The notes: a model not told the origin generated them from the letters alone. A stretch of DNA of 64,000 bases from Glandiceps talaboti (GCF_964340395.1 NC_135566.1:1782501-1846500), one strand, 5' to 3'. Numbered from the stretch's first letter, positions 1-35,189 are shown. Made by a program: numbers and translations.

Positions 1-1977
1 ACATTTAGTCTGTATTTCCTCACTGTGTTAATATTACTGAGTGTATAAATTCAGTGGTATACCATACATGTACTAAGAAATATACACTGAAGTTGAATAT
101 TTTGTATAAACTCGGACATCTCAAATAGTGCATATCATTTTAGTTACCATGGAAACATGAATGTTCAAATCTTTATTAACTTTGAGTAATTTATGCTCAT
201 CTGTATAATCAACATGAATACATCTGTGCAGATTCCTGTAAGTTCATGCAAATTTTCACAAGTTCTGCAAATTCAGGCGTATTTTATTTCAGTTCGACAT
301 AGAATCTACTTTCCTATGCAAATTAGTCTGCCATTTTGTTTTTGGTACCAAGTGTTCATTTGATGCTAAGAGTCAGCTGACTGTCATGTGATCAAATACA
401 AATGCTGCTACATTCCTCTTGCTCTGCTAAGGGTGTGTGTGATTGATGACAGTGACAGCAGGTGGCTTGCTTGCTTACAACCAATCAGCTACATTCGCAT
501 CACAGATGTACATTTTCTAAAAATGCAAATTTTCTGTTAACAGGGTAATGTGCAAAGATTATTAGCCATGACATTAATGACAGTGACACAGTAATCATGG
601 ATTTTTATCTACCTAAAAGTCAATACATTTAATTTTTCGTCAAGGCTAACTTCAAAGTTCCACGTACACATTGTATTTAGTCGAGTGCCTCAGCTCTGTC
701 TATATAGCTAGATACTCTTTGACCTTTGACCTGTCTAATAATTAGGGTATATCTGTAGAAATAGACATTCACTGTAAAACAATATTTTCAGGTAATCTAC
801 ACAACTGTATCGGTCTTTTCAATGTCATTTCCTGATTGGCTCATAAACAGGTATATAGAAGTGTGTCAGCCAATCAGCATGAGTCTTACATAATGTAAAA
901 TGTTACTTGTGTGTATAAAACACATTTTCAGCTTTGCTTTGTGATGTGAAAGCATTTCCTGAGTGTGTAGACATAATGACTGTATTTATATATAGTAACA
1001 GATGGACTTTTTCTCAACATCCTGTTCTTGTTTGCTTTAAGGATGTATAGCCATGGTTCCTAGCCATGTTATCCACTATTTCATAATCTAGACTTGTACA
1101 AATGCAAATTCTAACCATCGTACTGGTTCATTGAGCAAAAAACAGAAGATTTGAACATGTTGAAATAATTGTGATGGTTAGAATGTTTATTGAGACTTGT
1201 AAGTCATTAAAATAGCTAGGTTAACTTGCAAAAGTCACATCAGAGTTCTCAGTACATGTAGCACACTATATCAGCCGATACAATGATTTATCAAGGGATT
1301 ACTGCCACTAGAGGGCACCCTATCACACGATGGCTTACTACTCACTACTGCATGATATCATCACCAGAGGGTGCTGTATTACATCGGTGGATTGATTTCC
1401 ACCTATCTCCCTGACATTTCAAAATGATGTGGATTATATAAACATTAATCTAAAACTGTGCATTTGAAGATTATGAAAGTAATAGTAATCCTGGCTAGGA
1501 AATTGGCATAATTAAATAGTGTGATGGCCAACATGATATGATTATATATCTCTATACAGTGTGTATGTACCACAGTGTAAATCAGTGAATTTGGAATTAC
1601 GGTAGAATATGAGTCACATTAATCATGGCAATAGTTATGCCAAACATTTTGTGTCACAACTAGTTACCTCCCCCCCCCCCCTCCCTCCCCCTTCACTGTA
1701 CAACAATGATCCAACAAGAGGAAAACAAATACCAATTTGATTAAATCCTAGGTATGGAAGTCATAGCTTCCATTTAAATAATGTAGTGTAATCTTTCATT
1801 TTCAGATATTTAATGCAATAACAGAATTGGTCATTGAAAAGAAGAAACAAAGAGTATACCGTGACAAAGAGAATGAGGGCACAGTTAAAGTCAAACGGCA
1901 AAGCCACAAGAGTAAGAAAAAATGCTGCTAGAAATAAAGTCATCATTTGCATTCCACTTTTTGATTTATTCATATAT

Positions 1978-2130
1978 GATTTGAGAAATTGCAGCTAATT
2001 GGTCAATTTAATCATATACTTTGAGAAACTGCAGCTAATTGGTCAATTTAATCATATGATTTGAGAAACTGCAGCTAATTTGTCAATTTATTTGATTTGA
2101 GAGACTGCATCTTATTGGTCAATTTAATCA
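1978..2130. repeat. 40-bp tandem repeat, 4 copies
   Basis: Units beginning TTGAGAAA at 1981, 2021, 2061 and 2097, each with GCAGCTAATTGGTCAATTTA; the last copy is shorter and diverged. Each unit carries ATTGGTCAAT, an inverted CCAAT-like motif. Confidence 0.9.
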
Positions 2131-4535
2131 TGTGACAACATTTGATCAGTTAGTATAATGAACTGAAAAGATTTGTATACTTCATGGAGCCAAATTATTT
2201 GTACTACATACTATCTTCAATTATGAAAAAATATAACCCTAAGCTTTGAAAAAATAAAAATGAAATTCTTGAAAGTTCTACTCCCTGGAATCAGAAGTAA
2301 TAGTGCATGTGACTAAAACTATGGAAAATGTTTGTGTTGGTTCTTGAGTTGCAACCATTAAATAAATCATCTTGTCTTTAATAGACAACGTTACACTTGA
2401 AATGTTTGAACGGAGTATTTACCATAATATTAATTTCACTTCATCATTTTATTGCTTGATTCTCAGCTTTTACAAAGCTTGGATGTATTGAGAATCAGAT
2501 AGGGAGGGTTAGATAGAGAGGGGACTGGAGTGTGATGAGGTGGAGGGGTAGACTTCCAAGTATACATCTCAAAGATTGTAACAATTCGTAGGTCTGTAGA
2601 TAAGACAGATGGTGACATTTGGAAACCACAGTACATATTCAGTTTTTAGTTGACCTCACATTCAGGTAGTAATTGTTTGACAGAATTTTACATGTAAAAG
2701 TTGCATTTTTTAGTTAGATTAGTTTATACGCACTTTCAAATAAAATTCACCAATACTTTGTTATTTTGATTTATTGCATTTGTACAGATTATTTGTAAAA
2801 AAACACACCAAAAAACTGAAATTTATTTTGATGTTTTGTTTTATTTTGTTTGCATTGGCAGTTATCTTAAGATTATGAATATTTCCATCTTTTATAACAT
2901 GGTGGAATTTAACACATGTCTGCGCCCCCCCCTCCCCCCCAAAAAACACAAAAAAACAAAAACAAAACAACAACAGTTTTTCCCATCGGAATGACCTGTT
3001 TCACCAATGAAGTGTTGGGTCATTCTATTAAGTTGATTGGGGTGGGTCAAAGTTGTACACTTCATAGATCTTCCAAATATTTTTCATTATGTAGTTAATT
3101 ATAATATTTTTCAAGATTTTTGACTGATAAATGCAGTAAAGTATGACAATAATAAATATTATAAATGCATAAATTTTACTTTGGAAATATCAAACTATAA
3201 TCCTACTATGATGTGACAGTATACATTTATTGATTCATATTTATGTATATCATATGCATGTACCTTTGCTGTTGGAACAAGATAAAAACTTCAAACATAG
3301 GGTATTTTTTGTTAGTTGTACTATTTCATTTTTGTCGTAAACTACACTGGCTCCGTATTTTCATAAAATTAGAACAACATGTATCCAGACTCTGTAAGGG
3401 CCTGAAAAGAAGCAAACATTTTCTACAATATTCGCAAAACATTGTCAAGTATGACATTTCAGTTTCCACCAGTTATTTGGCAAAATAAATGATTTAATTA
3501 TTTGATAACAAGTCCTGATCAAGGGTTTACTTCTTCATTGTGTTCTTGTTCAGTGACACCATTTTGCTTCCATCTTTGATTTTAAAATGTCAGTCAGTTA
3601 ACGTGATAAAATATATAATCTATGATAAACATGAATTGATACTTTGAATGTTTGCGTCTTGGAAGATATTAACAAAGAGTTTTTAAATATGTGTATGTCT
3701 TATAAGAAGTGAGAAATGGTGTGTGAAACCAAGTGATTATGTCATTTGGTGGTTTGAAATGATATTCAGATACAAATAGAAGAAAATTTGGACTAGTTTA
3801 ACCAAATAGCAGTCTGTGAATTGGCATGGCAACCGAGGAATGTCGGTGAGCTGAGTTGTTGTTTTATGAAAAGTTGTATTCATGCCAGACTTTGTAGAAT
3901 GAAATTCTCCAATCCATTACACAGCCACTGAGAAGACGCCAGATATCCTGTATGTAGGGCTCCCTTGTAGTGTAGGAATTGTCAATCTAATATGGCCACC
4001 TAGCAGTATGGGGAAAAGTAGATGAGACTAAAACCAAGAAACTTGACTCGGGCATTTGACTCCTTAGCTCTGTGATCATTGTGACTTGCACAGGTCACTG
4101 TTTCATTCATAAATATCTGACCAAACCGTGATTTACACTGTAACATAGTGTAATGGTCCAAATGAGTCAGTGCATACTTCAGTTGTCATAGCTGGGCTGA
4201 TTACATGAGATTGTGCAAGGTTTCGAAATTCACTGGAAAGAAACATTTTTTTTGAAAAATAGTGAATCTGTTGTTAAAGCAATAATAAAAGGTGTTCCTA
4301 AATATAGTCCTAAGGAGCTATACCCCAAGTGCTAACTATGTGATAAAATAGTTATCAACATTTGTGAAACTTGATAGCTAGCTAGCTAGCTTAGATATAT
4401 TGTAGCAATGGTTCAATTTGATGTGTAGATAAACAAGGCTTAGTAAGTCCTACCGGTATTCACAACTTTGGAATTAAAACAAATTTCATTTATGTATAAA
4501 ATTAGTGTTTGTTATTTATGTTTGTGTTTGATACA

Positions 4536-4538
<3 letters not shown>

Positions 4539-4578
<40 letters not shown>

Positions 4579-4670
4579 CATACACATAATTTGTACATAC
4601 ATACATACATACATACATACATACATACATACATACATACATACATACATACATACATACATACATACAT
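4539..4670. repeat. Compound microsatellite (GT)n then (ACAT)n
   Basis: GT tract 4539-4577, a short spacer, then ACAT/CATA units to 4670. The open frame across it is a repeat artefact. Confidence 0.97.
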
Positions 4671-5498
4671 GCGAGGGAGCCAAGTGGGAATGATTATGGA
4701 AAGGGGTTCCCCCTCTTACTCCTGGAGATTTTTTTAAAGTGTTTTCTGGTGTCATTGTTGAAATGGTAACAATACCCAGTAAAAACTTGAGTGCTATCTG
4801 GTGTTATTTTAACATTTTGAGGTAGTAACAATACTCAGTAAAATTGTGAATCAAAGGGATGGTATGAGGGAACAGTGTGGGATGGGGAGTGGGTACGGGA
4901 GGGCGAGGAGTGTCGTCGTCGTTCCCCCCCCCCCCCCATCCCTAGAAATTTTTGAAATTCAAGGACTAAACAAGTGCTATATCTGGTGTTGTTGTAACAT
5001 TTGATCATTTTGAAAAATTACAGCATTCAAGGTACTATCCAGTATTGATAGTAATTTGATTTGATGATAGTATTTCGTTTTGTTTTGGCATTTACATTTG
5101 ACCTTATATTTATCCTTGTTTTTCTAAGGCTAGAGTAACGTTTACTTCTGAGCCAATAATGATGTATGTATGTATGTTCAAGCAACAAATATTCTCTCTT
5201 GTTTGGGACGATTTTCGTGTATAATTTTGAAAAACAATTTGAAATATGAAAGATTCACAATTGATAAATAGTTTACAATCAACTTGCTTATATCGGTGTT
5301 TTTTAAAAATAATGCAAGATCCAGATAATTATGTTTCATATTTAACATATTGTTATAAGTGTATCATCACATCTTATTCTACATAGTGGTCAACACTTAC
5401 ACATCTTTTTCAATGCTAGGTTTTCGCACCTAGCACATTTTCAGCATTACATAACTGGAAGGCCTTTATGCAAAGTTTGAGACATTTGCTTTAAGTGG

Positions 5499-5832
5499 CC
5501 ATATGGATGAGGATTGGGTATTTATTTTGGATTTTTAATTTACAAAGCAATTTTATCATTGCTACTTGAAAAATCAATGTGAAACAACATTGACTAAATC
5601 TATGTTTGTAACTCAATACATTGCAATAAGCTAAAGAATGTGTAAAAAGTTTGTTATTTTACGTACAGCAACAAACATTTTGCACATTTATTATGCTTTT
5701 TTAATTTAGTGAGTTACAAACAAGGATTTGGAATATGTTGTTTCACATTGACTTTTCAAGTAGGAAACCTTATAAAATTGTTTGATAAATCAAAACTCAA
5801 AAATAAATACCCAATCCTCATCCATATACCAG
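5499..5832. mobile_element. Fold-back (long inverted repeat) element, about 330 bp
   Basis: Left arm about 5499-5615 starts with CCATATGGATGAGGATTGGG; right arm about 5709-5828 is its imperfect reverse complement, ending CCAATCCTCATCCATATA. A spacer of about 90 bp separates arms of roughly 115 bp. No open frame, so probably a non-autonomous fold-back or MITE-type element. Target duplication not identified. Confidence 0.75.
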
Positions 5833-8689
5833 AGATATGGTTGGATTGGCTGGAACACACAAACTGCTAGTTGGGGTATATGCCTCGGATATTAAACATT
5901 ACCATATCATCTTTGGGCCAGGTTGGCATGTATGTCAAAACTAGAACTGCTTGTTGAGGTTGTGGGCTACATGAAATAATTAGACAGTGACAATTATTGA
6001 TTGCAAACGACACACTTTATTTTGATTGTACACATTCCATTATTTCATTCATACCATTGCACATTATCATATAAGGCATCATTGACATTGTACACAAACG
6101 TACAATTAATTCATTAATTAATTCAAATGAAAAACAACAAATTTCAGTCATCACAACGGGAAGGAAAATTTGATATGAATTATTTGGGAATAAAGTAACT
6201 GAAAACAGCTGGGGGCGGGGGGCTCAGTACTTTTTGTTTGCTATCTGTTGCATAACATTCATGTATTTACAGGTACCTAATACTCAGAAATTTTACCAGA
6301 TAATGAAATATGGCAAAGAATTAAATATGAAAGCATATAACAGAATAAGTTATACTCTTAACTTAACCCTGTTGATGAAAAGACAAACAATAGTTTTGAC
6401 TGTATTCAGAAGCAGATAAATCTAAGAAACTTGGATTTGTTTATCATTTTTATAAGATATAGAAGCAGTGTATATAATATACAGCTATCAAGTTCTGTCA
6501 CCATCATCATTACATTTTTTTGCCCAAATTATCATTATTATTATTTTTGTACATGTTTTACCAAGCATCTATATAGCTTTATTCTACAGTCCGTGTCTTT
6601 TGTTTTATTCTATATTACATACAAATTGAAATTTTACAAGAAACTTAACAAACAGAACTCCAGAGAAACTTAAAAAAATACCCAATTATTTATTAAAGCA
6701 TTTCAAATGTCCTTCACTGACTGTCTAGTCATATTTTTGGTCAAAAAATCCCATTTTACAGTTCTAAGGTCTGTTAAATCATCACTACTGTAACAATATT
6801 AAAGTTAGATTTATATGTTATCACATACAGTGCTCATTGGGAATCAACTGGTTTGCAAAGTGTTAAAGCTACCCACTCCATCCACACCTCATCCCATCCT
6901 ATCCCCCCATCCCAATGGACAATAACAATAATAATAATAAGATTATAATAAACTTTATTTAGACTCAACAGCCTCATAGGTAAACCCCCCCCCCCCCCCC
7001 CCCCCCCCGGTCGAAATGCAAATATCCAAAGCAAATACCTTTATCTATAAAATTTTGTAGTACAAACTAAATATGAGAGTGGAGTGAAATGTCTATTTGA
7101 GTTTTCAAAGTAATGTAGCTAGTCTTTTAAAACATGCAATAAATCATTAAAATCTAACCAAACAAACGTTTAACATTTTCAATAAATATCGCCCTCTAGT
7201 GGTAGGACATTGTCTGCAACACTGAACCCTTATCAATACAATTACAAGAATTAAATACATAATTTTCTTACTATGATTTTTGATTGCAATGCTCACCTGC
7301 TACATAAAGCCACACTAGCTTCATTTGGAAGGTTTTTAAAAATAATGTTTTGTTAGGTACAATAACTTACTCGTAATATTGTACATCAAGAACAGATTGC
7401 ATCACACACAGATTTTGTAGCAGATACAGATAACAGATACAACATTTTTTTATAAGTAACTGACCAATTTGTAGTGAATACATCTTTGGTTACTTGATGG
7501 AAAAAAGTCCCACTTGCAGCTAGTGCAGGTTTAAACATAGTAATACAGTAGATCTTATATAATTTACTGAAGACAGAGCTGATAATAACAAAGTATCCCT
7601 CCACCCCACCCACCCCACCAAACCCACACACACTGTCCTTGCAATGTATTCCTCTTTGTACGTATTAATTGAAAACTGCAATTATGTCATAACGCAAATG
7701 ACAATCAAAATTTATGAAACAATAACAAGCCATACTAACAAAACATTCAAGAGCACTTTCTGTCACAAAATCGCACAACAATATCAATCAACTTTGTCAA
7801 TCAACTGTAAAGTTGAATAAACACAGTTTTTACATATCTGTTTTGTTAATTTAATATCAACCCTGTTACAATTTTGTTCTTTTTTTCTTTATTTTTTTTT
7901 CTTCAAATTTCTTTTAAATTGCTACCATTGTAACATTTCTTCTGCTTGCAACTGTTATCTGAATAAAAATGTTGCAAACAGTAGTAGTACATATTTGAAT
8001 TCAGTGCACAACTTAAAGTCCAATATTTCATTTTACAAATTTAAAGATACTGCTCATAATAATAAAACAACCAAGTAAGTTTATTAATCATATCGGAGTA
8101 AAACTTAACACCAAACTCTATTTCAGACTCTGCTAACTAACTCTATTACACATTTATAAATCAAGAAAAACTTACATTTATCCAACAAACTCAAACACAT
8201 AGTTTCATTTTAAAAAATAAGATTGTGTTTGTAAAATTCAAAATATTAAAATCCCAATCAATTAAAATGCCCTTGCCACAAATAATGACTAAAATCTAAA
8301 GTCAGTAAATTACACCAAGCAGTAGATAAACCGTTAATTGAAAGTATTTAAAGATTTGTTATAACTTGTAAGAAATAATCATTTCAATACAGGATAAAGC
8401 AATTATGATAATAATTTTTAAGAACTTGTACTGTATTTATATCTGTCGACCAGTGTTCAAAATCTCAAAATCACACATTGTAATACCATCATGTGACATA
8501 TTTGGTGACTGTAGGTGATAATGAAACTGAAATATTAAGTTGACATTTCTGTCATAACACTGTGCATACATGTATGTTACATGTAAAAATGACACAACAT
8601 ATCAAAGTTGGATTCACATGCTATGTTAAACTTTATGCATACATAATATTAAACATGATACATGCCTACCATGGTCAACATGATACATA

Positions 8690-9290
8690 TATGTTACACA
8701 TGATTGCTGCATACATACTATGTTGAAAATGACCCATTTCAAGTCTCTGTTGCACATGATTGCTGCATACATACTATGTTGAACATGACCTCTTTCAAGT
8801 CAGAGGACATTCACTTAAACTGTATAAAGCAAAGAACAGATTACAAGGGAGACAGAACTTCTTCAGTCAACGCGTTGTCACTCAATGGAACAATTTACCG
8901 GACTATGTTGTGACATCCTCAACCACCAACTTATTTAAATCGAACTTGGACAGTTACCTGAGTAACAGACATGGGGTTTATCAAGCATAGCTTGTTCTTA
9001 CCCATTAATTCAAATTCAAATTCAAATTCAAATTCAAGTCTCTGTTAATATTACACATGATCACTGCATACATACATACTATGTTGAACATGACCCATTT
9101 TAAGTCTCTGTAGCACATGATTGCTGCATAATACTATGTTGAACATGACCAATTTCAAGTCTGTTGCACGCGATCGCTGCATACATACTATGTTGAACAT
9201 GACCCATTTCAAGTCTGTTAATGTTAAACGTGATCACTGCATACATACAATGTTGAACATGACCCATTTCAAGTCTCATTAACCTCAACC
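8690..9290. repeat. 54-61 bp minisatellite interrupted by a LINE fragment
   Basis: Units contain TGCATACATACTATGTTGAA and CATGACCCATTTCAAGTCTC. Copies begin near 8700, 8756, 9056, 9116, 9170 and 9231; diverged remnants extend on both sides (8560-8690, 9300-9440). Confidence 0.85.
8802..9032 (+). mobile_element. 5'-truncated non-LTR retrotransposon (LINE) 3' end
   Basis: The frame to the stop at 8988-8990 encodes RGHSLKLYKAKNRLQGRQNF then FSQRVVTQWNNLPDYVV and LFKSNLDSYL, the typical C-terminal end of CR1/L2/jockey-type reverse transcriptase proteins (FFSxRVVxxWNxLP). It ends in a short TTCAAA tail array (about 9009-9036). TTCAAGTC flanks both ends (8794-8801, 9033-9040), consistent with a target duplication within the minisatellite. 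Confidence 0.8.
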
Positions 9291-10854
9291 CATCAAATTT
9301 ACAAAAGTTTATGTCCACATGATACTATGTTAAACATGAACCCTTTCAAGCCATGTCAGCCTCAACATGAAGGAATACATTACAACATATATCTCCATAT
9401 GATGTCTTATACATACTATGTTACATATGATGTCCACATATCTGAATGCACTACAAATTTCCCTAAGTTGTCCACCAGGCAGACATATTTCTCAATACAC
9501 TGTGAATAACATTGTATAATTTCTGAGGTATTACCTGATTCCTTGTATTTGTGCACCAAAAGTATAACATATGGAAAAGGAATCGACTAAGGACGGCGGG
9601 TTCGTTGTAAATATGACCATACTATGTTGTGTAAAGCTGACCCCAAACACGATATAGCTAGAAATCAAGGAAGAGGCTGTTTTGTGGTTTCTTCAAAACA
9701 AATGGTATCTATAATGCAACACTACTTCAGCCTGACAATGCATTTCTTTACAAACTATTAGTCTTATTCAAGCCCTGGCTCAGTGATAAAAATAAAGTGC
9801 AATTGGTCTAACTGTAGTTGGAGTCATCTAGTACCCTATTACAAACTTGTTCATTGATAGATTTTCAACTTACATTTTTATGATTATGTATACTTGGAGG
9901 TACATACATATTAATTACTAAGTACATGTAAGATGTGATATTTTTCAATCCTGCATTCAACTCAACTGGTGTTATAGTAGTATTTCTAAATTTCCCATCA
10001 ACAATTGCAAACAAGCCATTGTTCTTATGACAAATCCATGGCAACAAAATCACGCTATTTGTACAAAAAACTATACATTATACAGTCATGTTTGTTTTGT
10101 GGTTAATTAAATCCTCCTTCTACCAAGGGTGGATTTGTTTGTACACAAAAAAAACTACACATTAGGAAAAAAACAAGATTTTACAAGTGATTTTTTCAAC
10201 ACATTCGATGAACAACTTGCTAAACAGGTGGCTATATTTCATTCATTTACATTTACAATGGTTGCTCTTTTTCAGTAGTTTAAGGGGTTCTATATATTTT
10301 TCAGTAGTTTAAGGGGTTCTATATATTTCAGTGGATTTAGCATTGAGAGGATAGCTTTTTGTTTTTTTATTTATTTTCTCAGTGGATTATACAATGGGCT
10401 AATACTGGTTTACCCAATCATTAAAATGGTGGGTTTTTCAACAGAGGTACAAGAGATGCAACTATTTTATGTTAGATTTTTAAATTATTTTGCCAGGACC
10501 ATCTGATAGAGAGACAATGCTACATGACTCTATACATGTTCAGGTTTTCCCTTGAATGTGCATCAAAGTCTAAACAATTATCAACTATTTCTTACACTGC
10601 ATTTACTACACAGCCACACGGTAAGAATATTTTCCTGAACTCCTGTACTGTAAGTTGTGAAAGCTTTTAGCTGAACGCAATCATTAATTTCACATAGTTG
10701 GCTAGCTTTCTTGGTAATTTGTCTCTCATCATATAGTAGTGCTACTATTCTGCCTTGGTGTGACAAGCTGTTACAGCATTTTGTTGTTTCTACAACATAC
10801 TATGTACTTCTGGTTCTTACAAGCTTTATGAGTTGAATCTTAGAATTCAGGTAT

Positions 10855-10872
10855 GTCTGTCTGTCTGTCTGG

Positions 10873-10903
<31 letters not shown>

Positions 10904-10918
10904 GTTGTCTGTCTCTCA
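10855..10918. repeat. (CTGT)n microsatellite
   Basis: CTGT units with two GGTT interruptions, near the inferred SARM1 3' UTR. Confidence 0.95.
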
Positions 10919-11128
10919 GAAAACAATGCATACAATGTTGTTGTGAACTGTAATCAGCAACTTGCATGTTGCATAATGAAAACTTCTTTCAAATCACCCC
11001 TATGACCATAAAATGGACAGACCCACTTTACGGAAACTAATACAGGGACAATGCCAAGATACAGAGTATGAAGGGATGACAGGGCTCCTCTGTGATGATA
11101 ACACTTTATAGAATTACCAGTTGTGGTT

Positions 11129-33179
<22,051 letters not shown>

Positions 33180-33930
33180 TGTTCGCTGGGTTATCTATTG
33201 ACTGCACTGTACAAATGATAAAAGAGTACGTTCAGGCGGCGCGGGTTCTATACACACAGCAACCGAACAAATACTGACTTGCTCTATCACTTCACACTGT
33301 GTACTGCAGTACGCTAGTTCGAATCCGGTTTCAACGCAAAAAGTAAGTGAACGTCACTGAAACACATACCATTCAATAAAAATAATGAAATTATTTATAG
33401 CTCCGTCAGTTAGGGTAAAAGTGACGCCTCTCCACACAAACGTATATTCAACTAGCATCAAATTTCAGGAAACACATTTACGTGCACACAGGATATTTTC
33501 TAGACCCGATTATCGTCATCACTTTTGTATGTTGGAAGTCAACTCACGCACACTACAGTACAGTACATGTACAAATCACAAATGCAAACTGTGAAATGTT
33601 GATGTTAACGTTACTTGCACATGACATCATCATCATGATCATCAATATTGGCCAGAAAAAGTGAGATGGAGAAGAAAACTTTCTAATTTTGGACGAGAAA
33701 ACAATTTAGTGTACTTTTGTGGGCAAACGAATATTTTTCTTTCAAATTCTTCTTTTGTTAAATAATTTTGGATATGTTGTTACATTTGTTGGTAAAAGTT
33801 AAAAAATAAACTATAAAATGCGTACCTATGAGACGGGAGGCTATCAGTATCAGCTTTGATCGGGATGGAGTTTTACAAGTCTCACAAGTCTGATAGGCTG
33901 CCCTCACAGTTGACCAAACCGGAAGTGTTT
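33180..33930. promoter_or_regulatory. Divergent promoter region, SARM1 / CCDC117
   Basis: SARM1 begins at 33179 on the minus strand and the inferred CCDC117 first exon begins near 33930 on the plus strand, with no other gene between. A perfect ETS-type site ACCGGAAGTG is at 33918-33927, a common feature of housekeeping promoters. No clear TATA box was identified. Transcription start sites are inferred, not seen. Confidence 0.5.
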
Positions 33931-34019
33931 TGTAAGGTTACTGTTACAAATGAGAAACAAGAGACGCTAAGATAATCAAACGTTGAATGTAAAAGAAAAG
34001 CGTTTGCAATTATTCAAAG
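33930..34019 (+). other. CCDC117: Candidate 5' non-coding exon of CCDC117
   Basis: Inferred from a consensus donor (CAAAG then GTAAGG) at 34020 just downstream of the ETS site, pairing with the acceptor TATTACAG at 34741-34748 before the first coding exon. No long open frame starts in it. The left edge is a guess. Confidence 0.4.
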
Positions 34020-34818
34020 GTAAGGAAGACACTCATTTATTGAATTGATGATTAAGGCAGATGTAAACTATTCCAAGCAAAAATTGCATTGTAAGCATTG
34101 CGATCTGAATTATATTTATAATCGACTTGTCAAATATGCGCATCTCTGTATCAATCATGATTTTGTAAGTTCTTGGAAAGTATGTTCACCTACTAGGTCT
34201 GCAGAGTTGTTGTACTTCCGTACCCCAGGGTCCTGTTTTCTTCAGCCAACACTTCAAAGTGTTTCTCTAATGCTGAACTAAAGTAAAATGTAGGTTACTG
34301 AAGTATTTGTGTATGCATTTGTTGTGAATGAACTTGGAAAATGGTTAAGAATTCATAAATGTGACAGTACAGTATCACTACATGCGTACATGTTTTGTGG
34401 TACTATAAAGTATTCGATGACAGATAGCCTAAAACTTGTAGTGTTCAAAGTGTAATTTGTTCATACAGCAAATAGGACTTGTAATGTACCAGATAATTTC
34501 ATAAATAGGTTCCTTTGTGACAGCATTTATGGACAATTAAATGCCACAATTCCTTTGTGTTTGAATTGTTAGTGACCACATTATAAACAAAGAAAATAAG
34601 GCAAATCTCACATCAACATTAATAACGTAATTACATATCCAGGATGATGAGTATTCTAGAGGTTAGGAGGGGAAGTGAAGGGAGGGGTAGAATAATTTAT
34701 TACATTAATTTAACAAATCATGTCTAATTCTAAACTTTTCTATTACAGAACTATGAACACGATTGCATGAGGGAAGTAAACTATATACCAAGCTTGCCTA
34801 AAGGACGTAATTTACACA

Positions 34819-35189
34819 ATGCAGAACTCCAAGAACTTTCCTACTATTCAAAACCATCTCAGACACAATTCACCAAAAAATATGGCCGTAGCAGGGGCTA
34901 CACTACAAAATACAGCTATGGCAGGAGTTATACCACCCAGTATGGCCATGACAGGGGGTGTACCACAAAATACAGCTATTGCAGGAGCTAAACCCCAAAG
35001 TATGGCCATGGCAGGAGCTCTACCACAAAGTATGGCCATGACAGGGGGTGTACCACAAAGTATGGCCATGACCGGGGCAATACCAAAGCCATCCAGTTGG
35101 CAGCATCAAATTCCAAATACAATGCCATGGGTTCAAGGTGGCACCTCACCACCAGTGTCAACAACCAATCATCACATTGAAGGTCGCAG
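34819..35189 (+). CDS. CCDC117: CCDC117 coding exon 1 (decapeptide repeats)
   Basis: The exon probably begins at 34749 after TATTACAG. It encodes residues 1-123 and ends in phase 2 at donor GTACTG. Residues 21-90 are seven 10-residue repeats of the form S/N-M/T-A-M/I-A/T-G-x-x-P-Q, from a 30-bp DNA repeat. Two upstream ATGs (34753 and 34767) precede the chosen start. Codons are open on the antisense strand too, an effect of the repeat. Confidence 0.8.

Larger units (their letters stand above)
1..11128. other. Gene-poor flank left of SARM1
   Basis: I see no conserved coding exon on either strand; the short open frames are not recognisable proteins. It holds several minisatellites, GT and ACAT microsatellites, C-tracts (about 1671-1682, 2925-2940, 4923-4937, 6986-7008), one fold-back element and one LINE 3' end, listed separately. 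Also seen is a 29-bp direct repeat at 10273-10330. The part nearest 11128 is probably SARM1 3' UTR. Confidence 0.6.

Noticed and set aside
3330-3485. Frame with LHWLRIFIKLE resembling the LHWLP motif of LINE reverse transcriptases
   Set aside because: Only one short motif fits and the rest has no similarity I can recognise; too weak to call.
33300-33335. GTTCGAATCC, like a tRNA T-loop
   Set aside because: No pairing T-stem, acceptor stem or A-box at the right distance on either strand.
34848-35069. 73-codon antisense frame over the CCDC117 repeat exon
   Set aside because: Regular 30-bp repeats keep other frames open; no family match and no splice context.
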